Assembly (NCBI GenBank): GCA_002296525.1
Contig: DBIA01000035.1
Coordinates: 1-64,000 of the forward strand
DNA length: 64,000 nucleotides
Direction of reading: 5' to 3'
Origin: Candidatus Neomicrothrix sp. UBA814
GTDB lineage: Bacteria > Actinomycetota > Acidimicrobiia > Acidimicrobiales > Poriferisodalaceae
Shown here piece by piece: positions 26,671-34,630 of this stretch. The notes under the pieces were generated by a model, which was given only the letters and a program-made list of their open reading frames with translations, did not search any database and was not told where the DNA came from. The position numbers and the translations under genes were made by a program. Every line of letters begins with the position of its first letter. Within the stretch, counting starts at the first letter, position 1.

Positions 26671-28119
26671 ATGTCGTTTCCCCTAATCGCTGAGGTGATC
26701 CCCGGTAGCGCAGCAGATATCGCTGGCTTATTGCCGGGTGATGAGATTGTCGCGATTGATGGAGAGGTACCCACCGATGTCATTCGCTGGCAAGTACTTG
26801 TCGACGAGGCAGACCCAATTCTTAGCTTGCAGCGAGGTGGCTTAGAGCTGGAAATCGAAGTTCAGAAGGGCGCCGGCGAGCCGCTAGGCGCTCAAGTGGA
26901 GGCTTCAATTTTCGATCGCGTCAGGACTTGTGACAACCACTGCGAATTCTGTTTTATTTACCAGCTGCCAAAAGGGATGCGACGAAGTCTCTACCTAAAA
27001 GATGACGATTACCGACTGTCGTTTCTGTATGGCAATTTCACCACCCTCACCCGATTCACCGAAGCTGATCTAGAACGCGTTGTTTCTGAACGCCTCTCTC
27101 CGCTCTACGTGTCCATTCATTCGACCGATCCGGCTCTCCGGAGTCGAATATTGAAGAACCCTCGAGGCGGGTACAGTTTGCGATGGTTACGAGCATTGCT
27201 TGACTTCGGCATCGAAATTCATGGTCAAGTCGTCGTTTGTCCGGGAATTAATGACGGCAACGAACTCGATGACACGCTCTTGGGAGTCCTAGACCAATTT
27301 CCTGAACTTCAATCTCTGGCGGTGGTGCCACTGGGAGTAAGTGACTACAACACCGAACCGGCAATGCGACCTCACAGCGAACAAGAAGCGCGCAGAGTTC
27401 TTGAGATTGTCCACCTTTGGCAGGAGCGTTACACCAAAACCTTGGATCGCAGACTCGTTTATGCGGCCGACGAGTACTACCTGTTAGCAGGTGAGGCATT
27501 CCCCAAAGCTGAAAGCTATGGAGACTTCGCTATGCATGAAGACGGCATAGGAATGGCGAGGGCCTTCGAATTGGAGTTCACGTCTGAGTCTGATTCGACG
27601 ATAGGGACCCGGTCCGGTTTCTTTCAATGGGTAGATGGCGCTCCGCCAGAGGGCTATCGGAGCCTTCGCTCTTCTCAGGGTTCTAATCGCTCAGGGGAAG
27701 TACCGACTAATTCGAATCGTGTAACGACCGAAATCAACCTGCTCGGCATAAAGCCGAAGAGGAATGCTCCGATTGCAATTCTTACTGGTGAATACGGGGC
27801 ACAAGTCCTAAACCCGCTGATCGCAGACCTAGATAGAAGTGATGTTCGCATTATCGAAGTTAAGAACAAATTCTTCGGTGGCAACATAAAGGTCACAGGG
27901 CTCATGGCGGGCGTAGATGTGCAAACCGCTCTGGGTTTAGAACCCGAAGGTCATCGATACTTACTTCCTGATGTTTGCCTCAACAACGGCAAGTTTCTAG
28001 ACGGAGTAAGCGTTGAGGAGCTACCGAAACTCGTTGAAATTGTCCCGACTAACGGCGCTGACTTACGACTCGCGCTAGAGGGTCGACGAACAAACGAATT
28101 ACCTGGAGTGGCGTTATGA
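26671..28119 (+). CDS. PDZ-radical SAM-DUF512 protein (TIGR03279 type)
   Basis: A 482-residue protein of a conserved but poorly understood family. Residues 1 to about 60 are a PDZ-like module (VIPGSAADIAGLLPGDEIVAIDG). A CX3CX2C radical-SAM cluster motif, CDNHCEFC, lies at about 87-94, followed by a barrel region (LYVSIHSTDPALR, VCPGINDG), and the C-terminal part is DUF512 (ILTGEYGAQVLNPL, NKFFGGNIKVTGL). It overlaps der by 4 nt (ATGA). The family is often found next to der/engA, so a link to ribosome assembly has been suggested, but the reaction is not established here. Confidence 0.88.
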   Translation: MSFPLIAEVIPGSAADIAGLLPGDEIVAIDGEVPTDVIRWQVLVDEADPILSLQRGGLELEIEVQKGAGEPLGAQVEASIFDRVRTCDNHCEFCFIYQLPKGMRRSLYLKDDDYRLSFLYGNFTTLTRFTEADLERVVSERLSPLYVSIHSTDPALRSRILKNPRGGYSLRWLRALLDFGIEIHGQVVVCPGINDGNELDDTLLGVLDQFPELQSLAVVPLGVSDYNTEPAMRPHSEQEARRVLEIVHLWQERYTKTLDRRLVYAADEYYLLAGEAFPKAESYGDFAMHEDGIGMARAFELEFTSESDSTIGTRSGFFQWVDGAPPEGYRSLRSSQGSNRSGEVPTNSNRVTTEINLLGIKPKRNAPIAILTGEYGAQVLNPLIADLDRSDVRIIEVKNKFFGGNIKVTGLMAGVDVQTALGLEPEGHRYLLPDVCLNNGKFLDGVSVEELPKLVEIVPTNGADLRLALEGRRTNELPGVAL

Positions 28120-29444
28120 CAGCTAACACGGCGTTACCGGTCGTATCTATCGTGGGGCGGCCCAACGTAGGAAAGTCAACGTTGTTTAATCGCATTCTTG
28201 GTAGACGAGAGGCGATTGTAGAAGAGCGGCCAGGCGTTACTCGAGACAGAAAGGCCCTCGAAGCTGAATGGCTCGGAACCCATTTCGAACTAGTGGATAC
28301 CGGCGGCTGGATGCCATCGGGCAATGAGCTTGACGACAAAGTTTCTGCTCAGAGCGAAAAAGCTATCGAGGACTCTGACCTGATTGTTCTAGTGGTCGAC
28401 GGCACGACAGGAATGACCGAAGAAGATGGTCGTGTCGCGTCACTCCTGAGGCGTGCCGATGTGGCGGTTCTCCTCGTGGTCAACAAAATCGACAGCCCCC
28501 TTCGAGATGTCGATATTTGGGAATTCTTATCCCTCGGGTTGGGAGACCCTCTGGGCGTTTCGGCCTTGCATAGTCGCAACACTGGGGATCTCCTCGATCA
28601 AATTATTGGCGCGTTGCCTGCTGCGGAACCTGAGTCGCCAGATGATGTTGAAGAGGAAGAAGTTTCGAATGTCGACGAAATTCCCGGAGTGGCAATCGTA
28701 GGCCGACCCAACGTCGGAAAGTCGACCTTGTTTAATCGCCTCATTGGAGACGACCGTTCGGTTGTGCATGACATGCCAGGCACGACTCGTGATGCAATAG
28801 ACACAGTGGTCGAGACAGAACTTGGTCCGCTGCGATTTATCGATACGGCAGGAATGCGAAGAAAAGCTCGCGTTGACGACGACACTGAGTACTACTCCAA
28901 TCTGAGGGCCCTACGAGCGATTGATAAAGCGGATGTGGCATTACTCGTAATTGATGCGACCGAAGGGGTTACTACTCAGGATCAACGTTTGGCAGAACGT
29001 GTTGACGCAGCAGGCTGCCCCATAGTGGTCCTCCTCAACAAATGGGAGATGGTCGAACAGGAAGAAAAAGACGAATTGATGTACCAGATTGGCCGACGCC
29101 TTCACTTTTTAGGTGAATCTCCAGTTCTGAGAATTAGCGCGCTTACCGGTCGCGGGGTTCACCGTCTTGTTTCAGCGCTGGAAGCCGCGATTGATGCTTA
29201 TGAAACGCGCGTGCCCACTCGTAAAGTCAACGAGGTAATCCAGCTAGCGCAGTCTGCGCAACCGGCTCCTCACGGAGGTCGTGTTTTGTACGCAACGCAA
29301 GGAGCAGCGCACCCGCCAACCTTCACTCTCTTCACCAATAAAGAGTTACCTTCGAGCTACGTGCGGTACCTTGAGCGAAGATTACGAGAAGAGTTCTCGT
29401 TGGGTGCCACACCCATAAAGATCCGACTTCGTAGACGGGGATAA
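28116..29444 (+). CDS. der: Ribosome-assembly GTPase Der (EngA)
   Basis: A GTPase with two G domains that acts in maturation of the 50S subunit. The first P-loop is GRPNVGKSTLFNRILG near residue 14 and the second GRPNVGKSTLFNRLIG near 195; DTGGW and DTAGMRRK are the G3 motifs, and VNKID and LNKWE the G4 motifs. The C-terminal KH-like domain ends KIRLRRRG. At 442 residues it is full length. It overlaps the PDZ/radical-SAM gene upstream. Confidence 0.97.
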   Translation: MTANTALPVVSIVGRPNVGKSTLFNRILGRREAIVEERPGVTRDRKALEAEWLGTHFELVDTGGWMPSGNELDDKVSAQSEKAIEDSDLIVLVVDGTTGMTEEDGRVASLLRRADVAVLLVVNKIDSPLRDVDIWEFLSLGLGDPLGVSALHSRNTGDLLDQIIGALPAAEPESPDDVEEEEVSNVDEIPGVAIVGRPNVGKSTLFNRLIGDDRSVVHDMPGTTRDAIDTVVETELGPLRFIDTAGMRRKARVDDDTEYYSNLRALRAIDKADVALLVIDATEGVTTQDQRLAERVDAAGCPIVVLLNKWEMVEQEEKDELMYQIGRRLHFLGESPVLRISALTGRGVHRLVSALEAAIDAYETRVPTRKVNEVIQLAQSAQPAPHGGRVLYATQGAAHPPTFTLFTNKELPSSYVRYLERRLREEFSLGATPIKIRLRRRG

Positions 29445-29498
29445 ACTCTTGCCGCAACAGTTTGGCTATGGGGCCGATTCGATGATCGAATATCGGCC

Positions 29499-29708
29499 AT
29501 GACCTGGTGCGAGGCCTGCGACCGTGATGTTGACTTAGGTCTCTTGACCGAGAACGGCGATTGTCCAGCTTGCGGAAACTGGCTGGCTGACCCCAAAGGA
29601 GCCGGATCGGTCCCTTGGCATTTCTGGCTTGTGTTGGTGGGCGCAGTGATCTACCTGGGATGGCGAGCTTTGCAAGGAATTTACTGGGGACTACAACAGA
29701 TAGGTTGA
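29499..29708 (+). CDS. Small zinc-ribbon membrane protein
   Basis: A 69-residue protein with two CxxC pairs (C4/C7 and C22/C25) that would bind one zinc, followed by a membrane helix at about 40-62 (HFWLVLVGAVIYLGWRAL). The short zinc ribbon plus one helix is seen in many actinobacterial hypothetical proteins of unknown role. It lies 54 nt after der and ends 53 nt before tRNA-Pro. The ordered motif content makes it likely to be real despite its size. Confidence 0.72.
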   Translation: MTWCEACDRDVDLGLLTENGDCPACGNWLADPKGAGSVPWHFWLVLVGAVIYLGWRALQGIYWGLQQIG

Positions 29709-29720
29709 GGTGCCCAGGAG

Positions 29721-29749
29721 TTGCGGATCGGTGGCATAGCCCCTGTATC
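29721..29749 (+). promoter_or_regulatory. Candidate promoter of tRNA-Pro
   Basis: TTGCGG (29721-29726) and TGTATC (29744-29749) are 17 bp apart, and the tRNA starts 13 nt after the -10 box. Fit to the sigma-70 type consensus is moderate. Confidence 0.4.
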
Positions 29750-29761
29750 GTGACGTCGTCG

Positions 29762-29836
29762 CGGGCTGTGGCGCAGTTTGGTTAGCGCACTGGTCTGGGG
29801 GACCAGGGGTCGGAGGTTCAAATCCTCTCAGCCCGA
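29762..29836 (+). tRNA. tRNA-Pro (anticodon GGG)
   Basis: The 7-bp acceptor CGGGCTG/CAGCCCG, anticodon stem CTGGT/ACCAG with loop CTGGGGG (anticodon GGG at 29797-29799), and T arm with GGTTCAAATCC give a full cloverleaf of 75 nt. The discriminator is A29836; the CCA end is not encoded (CACC follows). It reads CCC and, by wobble, CCT proline codons. Confidence 0.95.
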
Positions 29837-29840
29837 CACC

Positions 29841-29876
29841 AATGTGATCCGTCTCCTCTTGGAGGGGGGTCACATT
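29841..29876 (+). terminator. Hairpin after tRNA-Pro
   Basis: AATGTGA (29841-29847) and TCACATT (29870-29876) pair, with an inner CTCC/GGAG stem around TCTT. It begins 4 nt after the tRNA and is the likely transcript end or 3' processing element; no T-run follows. Confidence 0.5.
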
Positions 29877-29916
29877 GCTGTGTCTGTGGAGATTGTTCGA
29901 AGCTAAACCCAAAGAG

Positions 29917-30501
29917 TCATTTCATCTGAAATTTGAGATCTTCAAGAATGCCCAAAACTGATTCCGGCTCCGAAGTTCTGAGGACATGCTTGCGCCACGT
30001 GGAGTTCAAAACCCCGCTCGATTCGACTTCACCTAAAAACTCTTCGAACTTGTTCCAGAACAGCCCTTGGTCTAACAGCGCTAACGGCAACTGATGAATG
30101 CCTAGCTGCGTCCAAAGTAAGAGCTCCACCACCTCGTCAAGGGTTCCGAGACCGCCCGGTAGGGCGACAGCGGCGTCGGACAAGCGGAACATCTCTAGCT
30201 TTCTCTCGTGCATTGACGAAACTAACCTCAGGTCGATTTCGCCTCGATGCCGAACGTCTCGCGAAAAGGTGCCCTCAGGGTAGACCCCGATCACCTTCCC
30301 GCCCTTGGAGATTGCAGCATCTGCCAGAACGCCCATAAGGCCCGAATCACTCCCACCGAACACAAGCGTTACTTGTTGTTCCGCTAGATGTTCGCCGAGT
30401 GCATTAGCAAGGTCGGCAAATTCGTTTACTGCTCCCAAAGAGGACGCACAAAACACAGCGACTGATGTCACTGATGAGTTTTCCTTCGGCACGGCGGTCA
30501 C
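29917..30501 (-). CDS. LOG-family protein (TIGR00730 nucleotide phosphoribohydrolase)
   Basis: A 194-residue Rossmann protein with the signature PGGLGTLDEVVE near residue 103 and GGSDSGLMGVLADAA near 49. Family members cleave the N-glycosidic bond of AMP or cytokinin nucleotides; bacterial ones were once mislabelled lysine decarboxylases. VAVFCASSLG at the start is also typical. The GTG start is at 30501. It lies 40 nt from the hairpin after tRNA-Pro. Substrate is not known here. Confidence 0.9.
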   Translation of the reverse strand: MTAVPKENSSVTSVAVFCASSLGAVNEFADLANALGEHLAEQQVTLVFGGSDSGLMGVLADAAISKGGKVIGVYPEGTFSRDVRHRGEIDLRLVSSMHERKLEMFRLSDAAVALPGGLGTLDEVVELLLWTQLGIHQLPLALLDQGLFWNKFEEFLGEVESSGVLNSTWRKHVLRTSEPESVLGILEDLKFQMK

Positions 30502-30608
30502 CTGCTTGAAGAAGACAGGGCAATTAGCTCCGCGGTCTGAAAGTAGTTGCTTTCCAGTTCCTGAGGGTCCCTGCGTAAGATCGAAAATTGAAGCGTTCTC
30601 ATTTTGAA

Positions 30609-31820
30609 CTAACCGTCCATTTCTTGAGCTAAATCAAGAGCCTGACTCCACTGGCCACGCGCCATCAGCAAGCGCCGGTATTGGACGAACGGCCGCATAC
30701 TGTTCAGCGCCATCACTCCTGCAAGGTGCTCACCTTTCCTATAGCCGACTACGAAAGCTTCTTCGTCTCCCGAACCTATTAGAAAAGAAACTTCGTCGAA
30801 GCCACCAGTGTCGCCTGCAATTTGAATGCGATCTTCGTATTGGTCCGACCAAACAAAGGGGACTGAGTCGTAAGGAGTGCTATCGGCGGGTTGCAGCAAG
30901 TTCTTAGCAGCGAGAGCGGCGTGCTCAGTAGCCGTGGTCCAGTGCTCGGTTCTTAAAGGCCCACCGCCCATCCACTGATTAGGAACTCGAGCTACATCAC
31001 CTGCGGCGTAAACTCCAGGAATTCCTGCATTGAGGCTCGCATCGCAGACAACCCCATCGTCGATCGTTAGGCCAGAGTCGTTCAGCCATTCTGTGTTGGG
31101 AGTGGCGCCAACACCAACCACTACTAAATCTGCTGCGATCCGGCTGCCGTCAGACAGCTGAACCTCCTCCACAGTTTGACTTCCATAAAAATCTTGGACC
31201 TGAACGCCGACCCGCAAGTTGACTCCGTGGGATTCGTGAAGCTGTCCGCAAGCAGAGCCAACCTCAAGGCCCAACCCGCGCATTAGAGGAGCCCCACCAG
31301 CTTCGATGATCGAAACCTCGCATCCATGATGTCGAGCTGCTGCTGCCACCTCGGATCCGATGAACCCCGCACCTACGATGACCACCGACGAACTCGAGTG
31401 AAGAGCGGACCGAATGGCTAGTGAATCTTCGATGGTCCGGAGAGTGTGAATCCCATCCATGTCATCAGTTTTTAACAATTTTCTTGCGCGGGCCCCAGTA
31501 GCGATTATGAGCCCGTCATAAAAAATTTTCTCGTCACCCACCGTGACCGCGCGTGCAGCAGTGTCGAGTCGCGTCGCTGGCGACCCAAGAATGAGATTTA
31601 GATTCAGTTCCGCTAACTCAGAATCAGAAACCAGGGTGAGTTCGCCCGGGTCCTGTTCACTGCTGAGCATTGTTTTCGATAATGGCGGACGATCATATGG
31701 GAGATGCTTTTCTGCACCCACAAGGGTCAAGTTGCCCTCGAAGTTCGCTCGGCGAAGATTTTGACAGATACGAAGACCAGCCAGCGATGCGCCGACGACC
31801 ACTATTTCCTTCACGCCCAT
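30609..31820 (-). CDS. Ferredoxin-reductase-like FAD oxidoreductase
   Basis: An NAD(P)H-dependent flavoprotein of the rubredoxin/putidaredoxin/rhodocoxin reductase group, about 403 residues. The FAD site is VVVGASLAGLRICQNLR at the start, then LPYDRPPLSK, the NAD site VVIVGAGFIGSEVAAAARHHG near 150, and GVYAAGDVARVPN near 280. The start ATG 31820 has GAGG just upstream; the longer frame to 32087 adds about 89 residues outside the fold. No ferredoxin or P450 gene is adjacent, so its electron acceptor is unknown. It ends 107 nt before the LOG gene's start. Confidence 0.88.
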   Translation of the reverse strand: MGVKEIVVVGASLAGLRICQNLRRANFEGNLTLVGAEKHLPYDRPPLSKTMLSSEQDPGELTLVSDSELAELNLNLILGSPATRLDTAARAVTVGDEKIFYDGLIIATGARARKLLKTDDMDGIHTLRTIEDSLAIRSALHSSSSVVIVGAGFIGSEVAAAARHHGCEVSIIEAGGAPLMRGLGLEVGSACGQLHESHGVNLRVGVQVQDFYGSQTVEEVQLSDGSRIAADLVVVGVGATPNTEWLNDSGLTIDDGVVCDASLNAGIPGVYAAGDVARVPNQWMGGGPLRTEHWTTATEHAALAAKNLLQPADSTPYDSVPFVWSDQYEDRIQIAGDTGGFDEVSFLIGSGDEEAFVVGYRKGEHLAGVMALNSMRPFVQYRRLLMARGQWSQALDLAQEMDG

Positions 31821-32173
31821 CACCTCGTGGTGAAACGATACCCGCCAGTTGAGCCGTACAGATGAAAGCTCCAAAAGACGAGAAAATGACCACGTAGGGT
31901 GACGACCACTGACGCCCCTGCGGCTTAAGAAACATAAATCATTCAATAATTGGGCTTGCGCGCGAGCAAAGAGACCGGTACAGATGCTTGACAACGTTGT
32001 AACTACACGGGTGTAATCACAAGTCCGGAACTTAATTGATTTGGGTCGATGATCTGATTCAGTCCCTTGACGAACCCCGAGCCCCACACAGGGTCGGGCA
32101 AGTTAGGGAAGGAATCGTTTGATCGGCGGGCAGCCAAATTGAATGAGCCGGAAGTGGCAGATGAGGAGCGGAA
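31821..32173 (+). other. Intergenic region between the flavoprotein gene and nrdA
   Basis: A 353-nt region with divergent genes at each end. It holds a strong candidate promoter for nrdA at 31988-32017 and a leader of about 155 nt. In the leader, CCCGA/TCGGG (32076-32080/32094-32098) can form a hairpin, and CGGAAGTGGC is repeated directly at 32149-32158 and 32169-32178, a 20-bp period that reaches the start codon. No ORF here has support, and no known riboswitch was recognised. Confidence 0.6.
31988..32017 (+). promoter_or_regulatory. Candidate promoter with two palindromes upstream of nrdAB
   Basis: A perfect -35 TTGACA (31988-31993) and a -10-like TGTAAT (32012-32017) stand 18 bp apart. 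Inside are the perfect palindrome ACAACGTTGT (31991-32000) and the inverted repeat TACAC-GG-GTGTA (32004-32015) overlapping the -10 box. This placement is typical for a repressor site. The boxes do not fit the usual NrdR pair, so the regulator is unknown. Confidence 0.55.
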
Positions 32174-34606
32174 GTGGCGATCACGGATCAGGCGGAGTCC
32201 AAGACAGATGAGGAAGTAGCTGGAGGCAGCGCCGCAACCGGGATGCAGGTACAAAAGCGCGACGGCAGCAAACAGACGGTTGACGTCAACAAGATCGTCC
32301 GGGCAGTTGAACGTTGCGCCACTGAGTTACCAGGTGTCGACCCAATGCGTATCGCTACACGAACCATTTCGGGCTTACATGACGGGGCTACTACCACCGA
32401 ACTAGACGAGCTTTCTATACGTACGGCGGCGGCTCTTATAGTTGAAGAGCCGAATTACTCTCGGCTAGCCGCCAGGCTCCTGGGAACGTTCATAGACAAA
32501 GAAGTCCAGAACCAAAACGTCTACTCGTTTAGCCAGTCCATCGAATTGGGTGCTCAATGTGGTCTCATCCACGATGGAGTCCTCGAGTTCGTGCAAGTAC
32601 ATGCTCGGAAACTCAATAACTCCGTTCTTGAGGAACGCAACAACCTCTTCGAGTTCTTTGGCTTACGCACTATTTACGATCGCTATCTGCTCAGGCATCC
32701 CACCGAGCGAACAGTTATCGAAACTCCCCAATATTTCTTACTAAGAGTTGCCTGTGGATTAGCTCGCACTCCAGACGAGGCGATCACGCTATACGAGTTG
32801 ATGTCGAGCCTTGAATATCTGACCTCAAGCCCAACTTTATTTAACTCGGGAACGGCACATCCACAAATGTCATCGTGCTACCTGCTGGACAGCCCCGAAG
32901 ACTCTCTAGAGGGCATATACAAGCGCTACACCGACATAGCGCAACTTTCTAAGTTCGCGGGTGGTATCGGTGTCGCGTGGCACCGAATCCGGTCTAAAGG
33001 ATCATTGATCGGCGGGACCAATGGGCTCTCCAATGGGATAGTCCCTTGGCTTAAAACCCTCGACTCTTCAGTAGCAGCGGTCAACCAAGGTGGCAAACGT
33101 AAAGGCGCGGCTTGCGTATATCTCGAGACCTGGCACGCCGACCTAGACGACTTTCTCGAATTAAAGGACAACACAGGCGATACGGCCCGACGGGCTCACA
33201 ATCTTAACCTCGCTAACTGGATCCCAGACCTGTTTATGGAGCGAGTCGAAAACGACTGGCAATGGTCAATGTTCGACCCCAAAGCCGTCCCACACCTCAC
33301 AGATCTTTACGGTGAGGAGTTCCGACAGGCCTACCTTGCTGCCGAACAACAAGGTCTTTATGAACGCCAGGTTCCCGCACGACAGCTTTACAGCCAGATG
33401 ATGCGCACCCTTGCTCAAACCGGCAACGGATGGGTCACATTCAAAGACGCATCAAACCTGAAGTGCAACCAAACTGGCGAACCCGGAAATGTCGTACACC
33501 TCTCTAATCTGTGCACGGAGATCTTGGAGGTCACCAACCAGGAAGAGACAGCTGTTTGCAACCTGGGTTCGGTCAATCTAGGTCGCCTTGTTCGAGACGG
33601 GTCCTTTGACTTCGACCGTTTGGGAGAGGTCGTGCGAACAGCCGTTCCGTTCCTAGACCGGGTCATAGATATCAACTTCTACCCAACGAGCGAGGCGGGA
33701 ACCTCCAATAGCAAATGGCGCCCGGTTGGCTTAGGACTCATGGGCCTGCAGGATGTTTTCTTCCAGCTGGGCATAGCGTTCGACTCGCCGGAAGCTCTCC
33801 AACTGTCGACAAGGATCAGCGAGGAAATCTACTTCTGGGCGCTGTCAGCTAGCTGCGACTTGGCGGCTGAAAACGGTGCACATGACAGTTTTGCTGAGAC
33901 ACGCGCAGCCCAAGGAGACCTCCAGTTTGATCTATGGGGTATCGAGCCGAGCGACACGACTCGGTGGGCGGCACTGAAAGACCGCATAAGCCAACATGGT
34001 CTGCGTAACTCCTTAATGATCGCGATTGCTCCTACAGCCACAATCGCCTCCATAGCGGGCTGCTATGAATGCATTGAACCGCAAGTTTCCAATCTCTTTA
34101 AACGCGAAACACTTTCTGGTGAGTTCCTCCAGATCAACCGTTATCTCGTCAATGAACTGCAAGCACGAGGTCTCTGGAATAGCGATATGGCCCAGAAAAT
34201 CAAAAGAGCGGAAGGTTCGATACAAGAAATAGACGAGATCCCCGAAGATCTGCGAGAGATATATAGGACCGCTTGGGAGCTACCCCAAAGGGCTTTAATT
34301 GACCTAGCTGCCAGCAGAGGCGCATACATCGACCAGAGCCAATCGCTAAACCTCTTCATGGAGAGTCCAAGCATCGGCAAGTTGTCGTCTATGTACATGC
34401 ATGCCTGGAAGAGCGGACTTAAGACCACGTACTACCTGCGTTCAAGGCCGGCCACCCGAATCAACCAAACGACAACCGCAACAGAGGCCAATGGCCCATC
34501 TGGCCAACCACCCGAAGGCAACCCCACTGAAGCCTCGCCATTCACTGACGAAGAGGCGATCGCTTGTTCACTGGAGAACCCCGAAGCTTGCGAAGCCTGC
34601 GATTAA
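32174..34606 (+). CDS. nrdA: Ribonucleoside-diphosphate reductase, alpha subunit (class Ia)
   Basis: Reduces ribonucleotides to deoxyribonucleotides for DNA synthesis. An N-terminal ATP-cone (about residues 25-110, MQVQKRDGSKQTVDVNKIVR) gives allosteric activity control. Catalytic residues are visible: Cys in MSSCYLLD, the NLCTEILE motif (radical Cys and Glu), Cys in AVCNLGSVNLG, and the Tyr pair in KTTYYLRS for radical transfer. The C-terminal thioredoxin-type Cys pair is CEAC at the end. The 810-residue length fits. The GTG start lies within a repeated CGGAAGTGGC motif; GGAG is 6 nt upstream. nrdB follows after 24 nt. Confidence 0.96.
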   Translation: MAITDQAESKTDEEVAGGSAATGMQVQKRDGSKQTVDVNKIVRAVERCATELPGVDPMRIATRTISGLHDGATTTELDELSIRTAAALIVEEPNYSRLAARLLGTFIDKEVQNQNVYSFSQSIELGAQCGLIHDGVLEFVQVHARKLNNSVLEERNNLFEFFGLRTIYDRYLLRHPTERTVIETPQYFLLRVACGLARTPDEAITLYELMSSLEYLTSSPTLFNSGTAHPQMSSCYLLDSPEDSLEGIYKRYTDIAQLSKFAGGIGVAWHRIRSKGSLIGGTNGLSNGIVPWLKTLDSSVAAVNQGGKRKGAACVYLETWHADLDDFLELKDNTGDTARRAHNLNLANWIPDLFMERVENDWQWSMFDPKAVPHLTDLYGEEFRQAYLAAEQQGLYERQVPARQLYSQMMRTLAQTGNGWVTFKDASNLKCNQTGEPGNVVHLSNLCTEILEVTNQEETAVCNLGSVNLGRLVRDGSFDFDRLGEVVRTAVPFLDRVIDINFYPTSEAGTSNSKWRPVGLGLMGLQDVFFQLGIAFDSPEALQLSTRISEEIYFWALSASCDLAAENGAHDSFAETRAAQGDLQFDLWGIEPSDTTRWAALKDRISQHGLRNSLMIAIAPTATIASIAGCYECIEPQVSNLFKRETLSGEFLQINRYLVNELQARGLWNSDMAQKIKRAEGSIQEIDEIPEDLREIYRTAWELPQRALIDLAASRGAYIDQSQSLNLFMESPSIGKLSSMYMHAWKSGLKTTYYLRSRPATRINQTTTATEANGPSGQPPEGNPTEASPFTDEEAIACSLENPEACEACD

Positions 34607-34630
34607 TAGAAGAATTAGGAATGACATTAA

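Noticed and set aside
29762..29876. tRNA-Pro as an integration site for an island
   Set aside because: I saw no repeat of the tRNA 3' end downstream and no integrase nearby.
31821..32087. 89-residue N-terminal extension of the FAD oxidoreductase
   Set aside because: It is not part of the fold; the FAD motif begins right after ATG 31820, which has a good ribosome site.
31821..32173. Cobalamin riboswitch upstream of nrdA
   Set aside because: No B12-box or the related conserved core was seen, though some actinobacterial nrdAB operons have one.
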